From positions 2,728,001 through 2,792,000 of the forward strand of contig NZ_CP077291.1 of NCBI RefSeq assembly GCF_019048065.1: a DNA stretch of 64,000 nt, read 5' to 3'. Below the pieces are notes generated by a model. The model ran no database searches. It worked only from the letters and a program-made list of their open reading frames with translations, and was not told where the DNA came from. Both the position numbers and the translations under genes were made by a program. The DNA is from Citrobacter farmeri (GTDB taxonomy: Bacteria; Pseudomonadota; Gammaproteobacteria; Enterobacterales; Enterobacteriaceae). Position 1 is the first letter of the stretch. Each line of letters opens with the position of its first letter. Shown here in pieces: positions 55,246 to 64,000 of the stretch.

Positions 55246-56373
55246 TTAATCCAGACCCAGTACGCCGCGTAATTGCGCGAGATCTTCCGCCAGCGTCGTA
55301 ATCGGGCCTTTCAGCGCGTTGCGGTCCGCGTCGGTCAATTTATCGTAAGTCTCAAATCCGTCTTTAGTACGATACTTCGCGAGGATGGTGTCCACTTTTT
55401 TGAAGTTCGCATCCACTTTCGCCAGCAATTCTGCGTTGGATTTTTGCAGCTGCGGACGTAGCAGGTTTACGATCTTCTGCGCGCCGTCAACGTTAGCCTG
55501 AAAATCCCACAGGTCAGTATGGCTGTAACGATCTTCCTCACCGCTGATTTTACTGGCCGCTACTTCTTCAATCAGCCCTGCCGCTCCGCCAACCACTTTA
55601 GACGGCGGGAATGCCAGTTCACTGATGCGTGTTTGCAGATCCAGCACATCGGTATTCAACCGATCGGCGTATTTCTCCATCCCTTTGGTAGAGTTATCGC
55701 CAAACAGCGCTTTTTCCAGACGATGGAAACCGGTAAATTTCGGGTCGGCGGCTTTTTGTTCGTAATCGTCTTCACGGGCATCGATACTGCCATCGAGGTC
55801 GGAAAACAGTTCAGCAATTGGCTCTATACGTTCATAGTGCTGGCGAGTGGGCGCATACAGTGACTTCGCTTTCTGCAGATCGCCGGCTTTGATGGCATCG
55901 GTGAAGGCTTTGGTTCCCGCCACCAACTGCGCGGTCTCTTCGGTTACATAGGCTTTGTAGTCGGTGATAGCCCCACCCAGGCTCAGTAAAGCATCACTCT
56001 GCGCAGCATCTGCCGTCGTGCTGCCTTTGACAATCAGCTTCCCTTTCGGATTGGTCAGCAGGCCACAGGTCATATCATATTCACCCGGTTGCAGATTAGC
56101 CGTCATCTTCTGGCTGAATCCCGGCGCGATGTTTTCGCGCTCTTCCACCACCATCACCCCTTTCAGGATTTCCCATTCCAGTGCTTTCTGGCTGTGGTTT
56201 TGAATAATGAATTGCGTTTTGCCGGCATTAACTGTGATGCTCATCGGCTCGCATTGTTTATCGGTTACTGTCACTTTAACCTGCGGAATATCCGCAGCAT
56301 GAACAGTAAAAGCAGAAGCCAACAGCGCAGCCATGCCAAGCTGCAGCGCACTACGGCGAAAGTGATTCGTCAT
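55246..56373 (-). CDS. efeO: Periplasmic iron-uptake protein EfeO
   Basis: This 375-residue periplasmic protein has a Sec signal ([20 protein letters not shown], cleavage after VHA). It has an N-terminal cupredoxin domain (about 28-125; conserved Cys in [10 protein letters not shown] and [10 protein letters not shown]). The C-terminal M75 domain (about 140-370) has the HXXE motif HRLEKALF. It is thought to bind ferric or ferrous iron and hand it to EfeU. The start was set at 56373 (MTNHF) to give the same length as E. coli EfeO. Confidence 0.95.
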   Translation of the reverse strand: MTNHFRRSALQLGMAALLASAFTVHAADIPQVKVTVTDKQCEPMSITVNAGKTQFIIQNHSQKALEWEILKGVMVVEERENIAPGFSQKMTANLQPGEYDMTCGLLTNPKGKLIVKGSTTADAAQSDALLSLGGAITDYKAYVTEETAQLVAGTKAFTDAIKAGDLQKAKSLYAPTRQHYERIEPIAELFSDLDGSIDAREDDYEQKAADPKFTGFHRLEKALFGDNSTKGMEKYADRLNTDVLDLQTRISELAFPPSKVVGGAAGLIEEVAASKISGEEDRYSHTDLWDFQANVDGAQKIVNLLRPQLQKSNAELLAKVDANFKKVDTILAKYRTKDGFETYDKLTDADRNALKGPITTLAEDLAQLRGVLGLD

Positions 56374-56429
56374 GACCATCCCTTTAAATAAGTATGTTGT
56401 AACTAAGAAAGTGTCTGCGTCGCAAAGCG

Positions 56430-57263
56430 TTAAGGCGCTGCGCGGGACGCGGTTGTGCCTGTGCGCGGCGGCAATGCAAAGACCACCAGCGCCGGTATCA
56501 AGTAGATAAACCAGACCGCGACCTCACTGACGCTCGGGGCTTCCTGGTAGCCAAAAATGCCTTCCATCAGGGTGCCGAATAGAGAGTGCGTCGAAAGGAT
56601 GGCGCTCATATCAAAAGCGACGTCCTGGAAGTGATTCCACAATCCTGCCTCATGGAAGGCCCGAATCGCGCCTGCTGCAAGACCTGCCGCGACAAGTAAA
56701 ATGAACAGACTGGTCCACTTAAAGAAAGCGCTCAGATTCAGGCGAATGCCGCCCCAGTAGAGTAAGAAGCCAAGTACGACAGCCGTCGCCAGTCCCAGCA
56801 TTGCACCAACCGGCGGCCAGATCCCGACGTCCTGTTGAAAGGCGGCCAGCAGGAAAAAGACCGATTCCAGTCCTTCGCGCGCCACGGCGAAAAAGACCAT
56901 CATGATCAGCGCCCAGCCATGGTGGTTGCCGCGCTGTAAAGCGCTGTCGACCGCCTGCTCCAGTTGTACTTTGACGTTGCGCGAAACCTTGCGCATCCAG
57001 AACACCATCCAGGTGAGGATCACCACGGCAATCACTGCGACAATGCCTTCGAACAGTTCCTGCTCCTTCTGCGGAAACTCACCGGTGGTCTCGTTGATGA
57101 AGATCCCCAATCCGAGGCAAAGCGCCGCCGCCAGAAATACGCCAATCCACATCACGCCAATCCAGCGACCTCGCTGGGTGCGTTTCAGATAACTGGCAAT
57201 CAGGCTGACAATCAATGCGGCTTCCAGCCCTTCACGCAACATAATTAGAAACGGAACAAACAT
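56430..57263 (-). CDS. efeU: Ferrous iron permease EfeU (intact)
   Basis: This 277-residue, seven-span FTR1-family permease begins [20 protein letters not shown]. Two REXXE iron-transport motifs are visible: REGLEAALI (about residue 10) and REGLESVFF (about residue 128). In E. coli K-12 this gene carries a frameshift, whereas here the frame is continuous. It is the first gene of efeUOB, with a Fur box upstream. Confidence 0.95.
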   Translation of the reverse strand: MFVPFLIMLREGLEAALIVSLIASYLKRTQRGRWIGVMWIGVFLAAALCLGLGIFINETTGEFPQKEQELFEGIVAVIAVVILTWMVFWMRKVSRNVKVQLEQAVDSALQRGNHHGWALIMMVFFAVAREGLESVFFLLAAFQQDVGIWPPVGAMLGLATAVVLGFLLYWGGIRLNLSAFFKWTSLFILLVAAGLAAGAIRAFHEAGLWNHFQDVAFDMSAILSTHSLFGTLMEGIFGYQEAPSVSEVAVWFIYLIPALVVFALPPRTGTTASRAAP

Positions 57264-57320
57264 GCCTGAGACCCTTAAACGTTATGCTTAGTCAACTGAT
57301 GCAAAGAAAGGTAAATTACA

Positions 57321-57340
57321 GTGATAGTGATTATCATTAC
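57321..57340 (-). promoter_or_regulatory. Fur box upstream of efeU
   Basis: The sequence GTGATAGTGATTATCATTAC matches the 19-bp Fur consensus GATAATGATAATCATTATC at most positions and is nearly palindromic. It lies 58 bp upstream of the efeU ATG. A second, weaker AATGATAATGATGTC stretch occurs at 57367-57381. Iron repression of efeU by Fur is known in E. coli. Confidence 0.85.
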
Positions 57341-57438
57341 GGAAAGAGAAAACTCAAGCAGAATGTAATGATAATGATGTCAGAATGTAAATACTTAGCA
57401 GATTAATGGTTATTAACGGAAGCGGTCGTTGCTCGTAA

Positions 57439-57466
57439 CAAAAAAGCCCGCACGAAGCGGGCCTGA
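57439..57466 (-). terminator. putP terminator
   Basis: A 6-bp stem, GCCCGC/GCGGGC, with a TTCGT loop on the minus strand is followed by TTTTTTGTT, 20 bp after the putP stop. Confidence 0.92.
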
Positions 57467-57485
57467 AATTCAGTGGACAAAGGCG

Positions 57486-58994
57486 TTAGCTTTCCTGCAA
57501 ACGCGACGGCGGTGCGGAGTGATAATGGGCATCTGCCTCAGCAAAGCGTTTGAGCATCGCCGATGATGGCGCTTTACCCAGCAGACTGAAGACGACGATA
57601 CCGAGGCTACCGAAGATAAAGCCCGGAATGATTTCGTACAGATCCAGCCAGCCAAAATGTTTCCAGACGATCACCGTCAGCGCACCAATAATCATCCCCG
57701 CCAGCGCGCCGTTGCGAGTCATGCGCGACCACATCACGGAGAACAGCACCACCGGACCAAACGCGGCGCCAAAACCGGCCCATGCGTAGCTCACCAGACC
57801 CAGCACCCTATTCTCCGGGTTCGCCGCCAGGGCGATAGCCACCAGCGCGACCACCAATACCATGATACGCCCTACCCAGACCAGCTCCTGCTGGCTGGCA
57901 TTTTTACGCAGGAACGCTTTGTACAGATCCTCGGTAATGGCGCTGGAGCACACCAGCAGTTGACAGCTCAGCGTTGACATCACCGCCGCGAGAATCGCAG
58001 ACAGCAAGATACCGGCAATCCACGGGTTAAACAGGATCTGCGCCAGTTCAATGAACACACGCTCCGCGTTCTGATTCACCGATCCCGCCAGCGCCGGATT
58101 ATTGTTGAAATAAGCAATACCAAAGAAGCCGACCGCAACCGCGCCCGCCAGGCAGAGGATCATCCAGGTCATGCTGATACGACGCGCATGAACGATGCTG
58201 TGGTGGGAGTCTGCCGCCATAAAGCGCGCCAGAATGTGCGGCTGGCCGAAGTAGCCCAGTCCCCAGCCCATCAGGGAAATGATCGCGACGAAGTTCAGCC
58301 CCTTGAGCATATCGACGTTCTCAATGCTCTTCTGCTTAATGACTTCCAGTGAATCACCAAAGCCTCCAACGCTGATGATGACGATCACCGGCGTCAGGAT
58401 CAGCGCAAAAATCATCAGGCTGGCCTGGACAGTATCCGTCCAGCTTACCGCAAGGAATCCGCCAATAAAGGTATAGATGATGGTGGCTGCCGCGCCCGCC
58501 CACAGTGCGGTTTCGTAGCTCATGCCAAAGGTGCTTTCAAACAGGCGCGCGCCTGCCACAATGCCGGACGCACAGTAAATGGTGAAGAACAGCAGAATCA
58601 CCAACGCAGAGATGATGCGCAGAACCCGGCTTTTATCTTCAAAGCGTCCGGTGAAATAGTCCGGCAACGTCAGGGCATTATTATTATGTTCGGTATGCAC
58701 GCGAAGACGTCCGGCCACCAGCTTCCAGTTGATCCATGCCCCTAAGGTCAGGCCAATGGCAATCCAGCTTTCTGAGATCCCCGAAATGAAAATCGCGCCC
58801 GGTAAGCCCATCAACAGCCAGCCGCTCATATCCGATGCGCCTGCGGATAACGCCGTCACGAACGGCCCAAGACTGCGGCCTCCCAGAATATAATCATCAA
58901 AGTTCTTGGTTGAACGCCAGGCGATAAAACCAATCAGTATCATACCAAAAATGTAGACACAGAACGTCACCAGCATCGGTGTACTCATTGCCAT
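57486..58994 (-). CDS. putP: Sodium/proline symporter PutP
   Basis: This 502-residue inner-membrane symporter of the SSS family (LeuT-like fold, 13 spans) imports proline with Na+. It begins MAMSTPMLVTFCVYIFGMIL. Conserved features are the Na+-site Asp in LSAGASDMSGWLLMGLPGAI (Asp55) and the signature region WAGFGAAFGPVVLFSVMWSR. It is divergent from putA across the put control region and is co-regulated with it. Confidence 0.96.
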   Translation of the reverse strand: MAMSTPMLVTFCVYIFGMILIGFIAWRSTKNFDDYILGGRSLGPFVTALSAGASDMSGWLLMGLPGAIFISGISESWIAIGLTLGAWINWKLVAGRLRVHTEHNNNALTLPDYFTGRFEDKSRVLRIISALVILLFFTIYCASGIVAGARLFESTFGMSYETALWAGAAATIIYTFIGGFLAVSWTDTVQASLMIFALILTPVIVIISVGGFGDSLEVIKQKSIENVDMLKGLNFVAIISLMGWGLGYFGQPHILARFMAADSHHSIVHARRISMTWMILCLAGAVAVGFFGIAYFNNNPALAGSVNQNAERVFIELAQILFNPWIAGILLSAILAAVMSTLSCQLLVCSSAITEDLYKAFLRKNASQQELVWVGRIMVLVVALVAIALAANPENRVLGLVSYAWAGFGAAFGPVVLFSVMWSRMTRNGALAGMIIGALTVIVWKHFGWLDLYEIIPGFIFGSLGIVVFSLLGKAPSSAMLKRFAEADAHYHSAPPSRLQES

Positions 58995-59391
58995 AAACTC
59001 TCCAGACTCTTTTGTTTTATTGCCCTGCCGGAACGTGGCAAAGCATGTTGTATTTCCCAGGCGACCGTATCCTGCCGGAAGCGTGAGTTATTCACAATCG
59101 ATTTAACACATCATTTACATCAAATTTTGCTTCCGACGAATACTAATTTCCATCAGGTTGCACTCCCTCACACTTTTTCTGGTTGCACCTTTTAAAAGTG
59201 TTAAGTGCCGCAGAGAAAAAGATACCGTTATTACATTTCCAGACGTCATAGCTATTTCTTTTATTAACATTTCATTCATTTTTAAGCTTGTCGTACAGGT
59301 CACATTTAACGTGGTTGCACAAAGTTGCAACATGGTAGATATTTCTCGATAACCATAAGCAGTACATTATCGAACAACAGGAGCAGATGGC
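58995..59391. promoter_or_regulatory. putP / putA divergent control region with PutA operators
   Basis: This 397-bp region contains four GTTGCA motifs, at 59157-59162, 59182-59187, 59314-59319 and 59324-59329. GTTGCA is the core bound by the ribbon-helix-helix domain of PutA, which represses both genes without proline. Three sit in GGTTGCAC contexts. The paired sites near putA, 10 bp apart, suggest cooperative binding. AT-rich stretches between them should contain both promoters. Confidence 0.85.
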
Positions 59392-62300
59392 ATGGGAACC
59401 ACCACGATGGGGGTTAAACTGGATGACGCGACGCGCGAGCGTATTAAGTCAGCGGCAACGCGAATTGATCGTACCCCGCACTGGTTAATTAAGCAGGCAA
59501 TCTTTAATTACCTGGAAAAACTGGAAAACGACGACACGCTGCCAGAACTGCCTGTGCTGTTAGCGGGAGCCGCCAACGAAGGCGATGAGTCCGCGGCACC
59601 GCAGGAAGAGATCCATCAGCCTTTCCTGGAATTTGCCGAGCAGATCCTCCCTCAGTCGGTCTCTCGTTCCGCCATCACCGCCGCGTACCGTCGCTCAGAA
59701 ACTGACGCCGTCTCAATGCTGATGGAGCAGGCCCGTCTGCCGCAACCGGTGGCCGAACAAGCTCACAAACTGGCTTACCAACTGGCGGATAAACTGCGTA
59801 ATCAGAAATCGGCCAGCGGTCGCGCCGGTATGGTGCAGGGACTGTTGCAGGAGTTCTCCCTCTCCTCACAGGAAGGGGTGGCGTTGATGTGCCTGGCGGA
59901 AGCGCTGCTGCGAATTCCGGATAAAGCCACGCGTGATGCCTTAATCCGCGACAAAATCAGCAACGGCAACTGGCAGTCACACATCGGTCGCAGCCCGTCG
60001 CTGTTCGTTAACGCGGCAACCTGGGGTCTGCTGTTTACCGGTCGCCTGGTCTCCACCCATAACGAAGCCAGCCTTTCGCGCTCCCTGAATCGCATCATCG
60101 GTAAGAGCGGCGAGCCACTGATCCGTAAAGGCGTCGATATGGCGATGCGCCTGATGGGTGAGCAGTTCGTCACCGGCGAAACCATTGCCGAAGCGCTGGC
60201 GAATGCCCGCAAGCTGGAAGAAAAAGGTTTCCGTTACTCCTACGATATGCTGGGTGAAGCCGCGCTGACCGCTGCCGATGCGCAGGCCTACATGGTCTCC
60301 TATCAGCAGGCAATTCATGCAATTGGAAAAGCGTCGAACGGACGCGGGATCTATGAAGGACCGGGAATCTCTATCAAACTCTCCGCCCTGCATCCGCGTT
60401 ACAGTCGCGCCCAGTACGACAGGGTGATGGAAGAGCTCTATCCGCGCCTGAAGTCGCTGACGCTGCTGGCGCGCCAGTATGATATTGGCATCAACATCGA
60501 TGCCGAAGAAGCCGACCGTCTGGAGATCTCCCTCGATCTGCTGGAAAAACTGTGCTTCGAACCTGAACTGGCCGGCTGGAACGGGATTGGCTTCGTTATC
60601 CAGGCCTACCAGAAGCGCTGCCCGTTCGTCATCGATTACCTGATCGACCTGGCAACCCGTAGCCGTCGTCGCCTGATGATTCGTCTGGTTAAAGGCGCCT
60701 ACTGGGATAGCGAGATCAAACGCGCCCAGATGGACGGCCTGGAAGGCTATCCGGTATACACGCGCAAGGTCTACACTGACGTCTCTTATCTCGCCTGCGC
60801 GAAAAAACTGCTCGCCGTGCCAAACCTGATCTACCCGCAGTTTGCGACCCACAACGCCCATACGCTGGCGGCCATTTACCAACTGGCCGGGCAGAACTAC
60901 TATCCGGGCCAGTATGAGTTCCAGTGCCTGCACGGGATGGGTGAGCCGCTGTACGAACAGGTCACCGGTAAAGTCGCGGATGGCAAACTGAATCGCCCGT
61001 GCCGCATTTATGCCCCGGTCGGCACTCATGAAACGCTGCTGGCGTACCTGGTGCGTCGTCTGCTGGAAAATGGGGCCAACACCTCGTTTGTTAACCGTAT
61101 CGCGGATACCACGCTGCCGCTGGACGAACTGGTGGCCGATCCGGTCGATGCCGTCGAGAAACTGGCGCAACAGGAAGGTCAAACCGGTCTGCCGCATCCG
61201 AAAATCCCTCTACCGCGCGATCTGTACGGCAAAGGTCGCGATAACTCGGCCGGTCTGGATCTTTCCAACGAACATCGTCTGGCCTCACTCTCCTCTGCCC
61301 TACTCAACAGTGCGCTGCAAAAATGGCGGGCGCAACCGATGCTCGAAGTCGCGGTCGCCGAGGGGGAAATGAGCCCGGTGGTCAACCCGGCAGAGCCGAA
61401 AGATATCGTGGGCTATGTACGTGAAGCCACTGAAGATGAAGTGGAACAGGCACTGCAAAGTGCGGTGAACAACGCTCCCATCTGGTTTGCGACACCGCCA
61501 CAAGAGCGTGCCGCCATTCTCCATCGCGCAGCCGTGCTGATGGAAGGCCAGATGCAACAGCTGATCGGCATTCTGGTACGCGAAGCCGGTAAGAGCTTCG
61601 CCAACGCCATTGCCGAAGTGCGTGAAGCGGTAGATTTCCTGCACTATTACGCCGGTCAGGTCCGTGACGATTTTGATAATGAGACGCACCGTCCGCTCGG
61701 TCCGGTTGTCTGTATCAGCCCGTGGAACTTCCCACTGGCTATCTTCAGCGGACAGATTGCTGCCGCACTGGCCGCAGGCAACAGCGTGCTGGCTAAACCT
61801 GCGGAACAGACACCGCTTATCGCGGCCCAGGGCATTGCTATCTTGCTGGAAGCTGGCGTACCGCCGGGTGTGGTGCAATTGCTGACTGGCCGTGGTGAAA
61901 CGGTTGGCGCGAAGCTGACCTCCGACAGTCGCGTGCGCGGCGTGATGTTTACTGGTTCGACAGAGGTGGCGACGCTACTGCAACGTAACATCGCAACGCG
62001 TCTGGATGCACAGGGGCGTCCGATTCCACTGATCGCTGAAACGGGCGGCATGAACGCGATGATCGTTGATTCGTCCGCCCTCACCGAACAGGTGGTGGTC
62101 GATGTGCTGTCCTCGGCGTTTGATAGCGCCGGGCAGCGCTGTTCCGCCCTGCGCGTGCTCTGTCTGCAGGATGATATCGCCGACCACACGCTAAAAATGT
62201 TGCGTGGCGCGATGGCAGAATGCCGGATGGGCAATCCCGGACGTCTGACGACCGATATCGGTCCGGTGATCGACAGTGAAGCCAAATCCAACATTGAACA

Positions 62301-63354
62301 TCACATTCAGGCTATGCGGGCGAAAGGTCGTTCTGTGTTCCAGGCGGCGCGTGAAAACAGTGAAGATGTCCGGGAATGGCAGAGCGGCACATTCGTTGCG
62401 CCAACCCTGATCGAACTGGAAAGCTTTGACGAGTTGCAAAAAGAGGTCTTCGGTCCGGTTCTGCACGTCGTACGTTACAATCGTAACAACCTGGACGCGC
62501 TGATTGCGCAGATCAACGCCTCCGGTTACGGCCTGACGCTGGGCGTTCACACCCGTATTGATGAAACCATCGCCCAGGTCACCGGTTCGGCGCACGTGGG
62601 CAACCTGTACGTCAACCGTAATATGGTGGGAGCGGTCGTCGGTGTACAACCGTTCGGCGGCGAAGGGTTGTCGGGTACCGGTCCGAAAGCCGGTGGGCCG
62701 CTTTATCTCTATCGGTTGCTGGCAAACCGTCCGGAAAATGCGCTGTCCATCACCCTGGCGCGTCAGGATGCGGACTACCCGGTGGACGCCCAACTCAAAT
62801 CCGTGCTGACCCAACCGCTGGAAGCGCTCAGCGAGTGGGCAACCGATCGTCCGGCGCTGCGCCAACTCTGCCAGCAGTTTGGTGAACTGGCACAGGCCGG
62901 TACGCAACGCCTGCTGCCGGGTCCTACCGGGGAACGTAACACCTGGACGCTGTTACCGCGTGAGCGCGTACTGTGTATCGCGGATGATGAAGAGGATGCA
63001 CTGGTGCAACTTGCCGCCGTCACCTCGGTCGGTAGTCTGATTTTGTGGCCTGACGATGCCTTCCATCGTGACCTGGCGAAACGTCTGCCAGCACCGGTTT
63101 CCGCCCGCATTACGTTTGCGAAAGCCGATGGTCTGACGACACAGCCGTTTGATGCGGTGATCTTCCACGGCGATTCCGATCAGCTTCGCGCCCTGTGCGA
63201 AGCGGTTGCAGCGCGTGAAGGCGCTATTGTCTCGGTGCAAGGTTTCGCCCGTGGCGAAAGCAATATTCTGCTGGAGCGATTGTACGTCGAACGCTCGTTA
63301 AGCGTGAACACGGCCGCCGCCGGAGGGAACGCAAGCCTGATGACAATTGGCTAA
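59392..63354 (+). CDS. putA: Trifunctional proline utilisation protein PutA
   Basis: This 1320-residue protein oxidises proline to glutamate and represses put genes. Domains in order: ribbon-helix-helix DNA-binding (about 1-47, TTMGVKLDDATRERIKSAAT); FAD proline dehydrogenase (about 260-570, with RLMIRLVKGAYWDSEIKRAQ); P5C dehydrogenase (about 650-1130) with catalytic Glu in IAETGGMNAM and Cys in GQRCSALRVL. A C-terminal domain near 1180-1320 seals the substrate tunnel. When reduced, PutA moves to the membrane and the repression ends. Length and order match E. coli and Salmonella PutA. Confidence 0.98.
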   Translation: MGTTTMGVKLDDATRERIKSAATRIDRTPHWLIKQAIFNYLEKLENDDTLPELPVLLAGAANEGDESAAPQEEIHQPFLEFAEQILPQSVSRSAITAAYRRSETDAVSMLMEQARLPQPVAEQAHKLAYQLADKLRNQKSASGRAGMVQGLLQEFSLSSQEGVALMCLAEALLRIPDKATRDALIRDKISNGNWQSHIGRSPSLFVNAATWGLLFTGRLVSTHNEASLSRSLNRIIGKSGEPLIRKGVDMAMRLMGEQFVTGETIAEALANARKLEEKGFRYSYDMLGEAALTAADAQAYMVSYQQAIHAIGKASNGRGIYEGPGISIKLSALHPRYSRAQYDRVMEELYPRLKSLTLLARQYDIGINIDAEEADRLEISLDLLEKLCFEPELAGWNGIGFVIQAYQKRCPFVIDYLIDLATRSRRRLMIRLVKGAYWDSEIKRAQMDGLEGYPVYTRKVYTDVSYLACAKKLLAVPNLIYPQFATHNAHTLAAIYQLAGQNYYPGQYEFQCLHGMGEPLYEQVTGKVADGKLNRPCRIYAPVGTHETLLAYLVRRLLENGANTSFVNRIADTTLPLDELVADPVDAVEKLAQQEGQTGLPHPKIPLPRDLYGKGRDNSAGLDLSNEHRLASLSSALLNSALQKWRAQPMLEVAVAEGEMSPVVNPAEPKDIVGYVREATEDEVEQALQSAVNNAPIWFATPPQERAAILHRAAVLMEGQMQQLIGILVREAGKSFANAIAEVREAVDFLHYYAGQVRDDFDNETHRPLGPVVCISPWNFPLAIFSGQIAAALAAGNSVLAKPAEQTPLIAAQGIAILLEAGVPPGVVQLLTGRGETVGAKLTSDSRVRGVMFTGSTEVATLLQRNIATRLDAQGRPIPLIAETGGMNAMIVDSSALTEQVVVDVLSSAFDSAGQRCSALRVLCLQDDIADHTLKMLRGAMAECRMGNPGRLTTDIGPVIDSEAKSNIEHHIQAMRAKGRSVFQAARENSEDVREWQSGTFVAPTLIELESFDELQKEVFGPVLHVVRYNRNNLDALIAQINASGYGLTLGVHTRIDETIAQVTGSAHVGNLYVNRNMVGAVVGVQPFGGEGLSGTGPKAGGPLYLYRLLANRPENALSITLARQDADYPVDAQLKSVLTQPLEALSEWATDRPALRQLCQQFGELAQAGTQRLLPGPTGERNTWTLLPRERVLCIADDEEDALVQLAAVTSVGSLILWPDDAFHRDLAKRLPAPVSARITFAKADGLTTQPFDAVIFHGDSDQLRALCEAVAAREGAIVSVQGFARGESNILLERLYVERSLSVNTAAAGGNASLMTIG

Positions 63355-63368
63355 GGCTGTGGTTAATT

Positions 63369-63395
63369 AAAGCTCCGGAAACGGAGCTTTTTTTA
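63369..63395 (+). terminator. putA terminator
   Basis: A perfect 8-bp stem, AAGCTCCG/CGGAGCTT, with a GAAA loop is followed by TTTTTA, 15 bp after the putA stop. Confidence 0.93.
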
Positions 63396-63412
63396 TGGAT
63401 CCAGAGGGAATG

Positions 63413-63829
63413 ATGAAACGAATACTACTCACCTGCGCTGCGCTGTTGCTTAGTGGTCAGGTGCTGGCCGATGATTGCGCAAATGCCAGCACGCAAACGG
63501 AAATGAACACCTGTGCCGTCAACCAGTACCAGGCGGCAAACAAAGAACTGAATGAGACGTATCAGAATGCGCTGAAACGCGCAGCCCCGACGCAGCAGGC
63601 ACTGCTGAAAAAGGCGCAGACCGCGTGGATCGCCATGCGCGATGCCGACTGTGCGCTCATCAGCTCCGGCACAGAGGGGGGTAGCGCTCAGACGATGATC
63701 GCCAACCAGTGTCTGGCGGATAAAACCGCCGAACGTGAAGCGTTTCTCGCCTCGCTGCTACAGTGTGAAGAAGGCGATATGAGCTGCCCACTGCCCCCGC
63801 CAATTAACGGACGCGAATCCCCTCAATAA
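63413..63829 (+). CDS. Secreted LprI-like (DUF1311) protein
   Basis: This 138-residue protein has a Sec signal (KRILLTCAALLLSGQVLADD, cleavage near residue 19). It is followed by DDCANASTQTEMNTCAVNQY and AWIAMRDADCALISSGTEGG, the four-Cys pattern of DUF1311/LprI-type proteins. One characterised member, mycobacterial LprI, inhibits lysozyme; whether this protein does is unknown. The Cys-rich end EEGDMSCPLPPPINGRE is unusual. The start at 63413 is suggested by AGAGGG 5-6 bases upstream; the ATG at 63410 is equally possible. Its 3' end overlaps the convergent rutR by 26 bp. I recall no gene here in K-12. Confidence 0.82.
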   Translation: MKRILLTCAALLLSGQVLADDCANASTQTEMNTCAVNQYQAANKELNETYQNALKRAAPTQQALLKKAQTAWIAMRDADCALISSGTEGGSAQTMIANQCLADKTAEREAFLASLLQCEEGDMSCPLPPPINGRESPQ

Positions 63830-64000
63830 TCATACGTTGAACGTTCTCAACCGTCTGATTAAAAAAGGTTTCGTCACGCAGCGTTGCGCCCGTTACCGCT
63901 TCAATCTGAGGTGCGAAATCGGCGTAATGCTGTGTTGAAGCCCAAATCATGAAGATCAGATGGTGCGGATCGACTGGCGCCAGTTTGCCGCTCTTCACCC
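63804..64000 (-). CDS. rutR: Pyrimidine-utilisation regulator RutR (C-terminal part)
   Basis: About 65 C-terminal residues of a TetR-family regulator run off the right edge. The sequence HHLIFMIWASTQHYADFAPQ and the end QTVENVQRMIIEGIRVR match the ligand-binding domain of RutR, which senses uracil and thymine and controls the rut operon and pyrimidine genes. Its place beside putA is as in K-12. The gene is cut by the window end. It overlaps the end of the convergent LprI-like gene. Confidence 0.9.
   Translation of the reverse strand, partial: VKSGKLAPVDPHHLIFMIWASTQHYADFAPQIEAVTGATLRDETFFNQTVENVQRMIIEGIRVR

Noticed and set aside
59977..61197. A 406-codon minus-strand frame inside putA, with other long antisense frames
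   Set aside because: The frame is a codon-bias shadow of the well-supported 1320-residue PutA, and it shows no recognisable domain.

Overview
The window is a chromosomal segment of an enteric gammaproteobacterium. Gene order and protein sequence follow the E. coli K-12 putA to plsX interval (about 23-25 min) almost gene for gene. Within Enterobacteriaceae, Citrobacter is the best guess (an inference): curli, a complete flgA-N cluster and rutR are present, pgaABCD is absent between phoH and the tRNA-Ser gene, and there are a few non-K-12 genes. No phage, insertion sequence, CRISPR array or rRNA was seen, and no broken genes were found; even efeU, which I recall as frameshifted in K-12, is intact.

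Layout. 1-6685: end of the plsX-rpmF-yceD lipid/ribosome operon, yceF, rluC and rne with its long leader. 6682-8963: a LysR regulator and a divergent MFS exporter, not found here in K-12. 9005-20575: the flagellar rod/hook/ring cluster flgLKJIHGFEDCB (minus strand), with flgAMN divergent. 20581-25860: murJ, mviM, yceH, rimJ and mdtH. 25924-30735: grxB, yceB, pyrC, dinI, bssS, solA and the tiny yceO. 30997-36490: yceJ-yceI, trhO, lpxL, mdtG, msyB and yceK. 36575-43517: osmoregulated periplasmic glucan genes opgGH and opgC, then clsC-ymdB. 44133-49057: ymdA, csgC and the divergent curli operons csgBA and csgDEFG around a 763-bp control region. 49089-52021: ycdZ, ycdY, ycdX and ghrA. 52256-52632: tRNA-Ser(GGA) with a duplicated 3' tail, then phoH. 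53957-57263: the efeUOB iron importer with a Fur-like site. 57486-63354: the divergent putP/putA proline system. The right edge holds a LprI-like secreted protein and the 3' end of rutR.

Much of the window concerns the cell surface and the motile-to-sessile switch: hook-basal body, curli, periplasmic glucans, lipid A acylation, lipid II flipping and cardiolipin synthesis. Recognisable control sites include sigma-28 promoters for flgM and flgKL, a LexA box at dinI, a PurR box and start-site-switching leader at pyrC, CsgD boxes upstream of csgBA, a Fur box at efeU and four GTTGCA motifs between putP and putA.

The most unusual sequence is at the tRNA-Ser gene. Its last 19 bases, plus 77 bases of downstream sequence carrying a terminator, are repeated exactly 182 bp further on, resembling the rtT repeats of E. 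coli tyrT. I found no convincing evidence of a wholly new multi-gene system; almost all the rest is conserved core genome.
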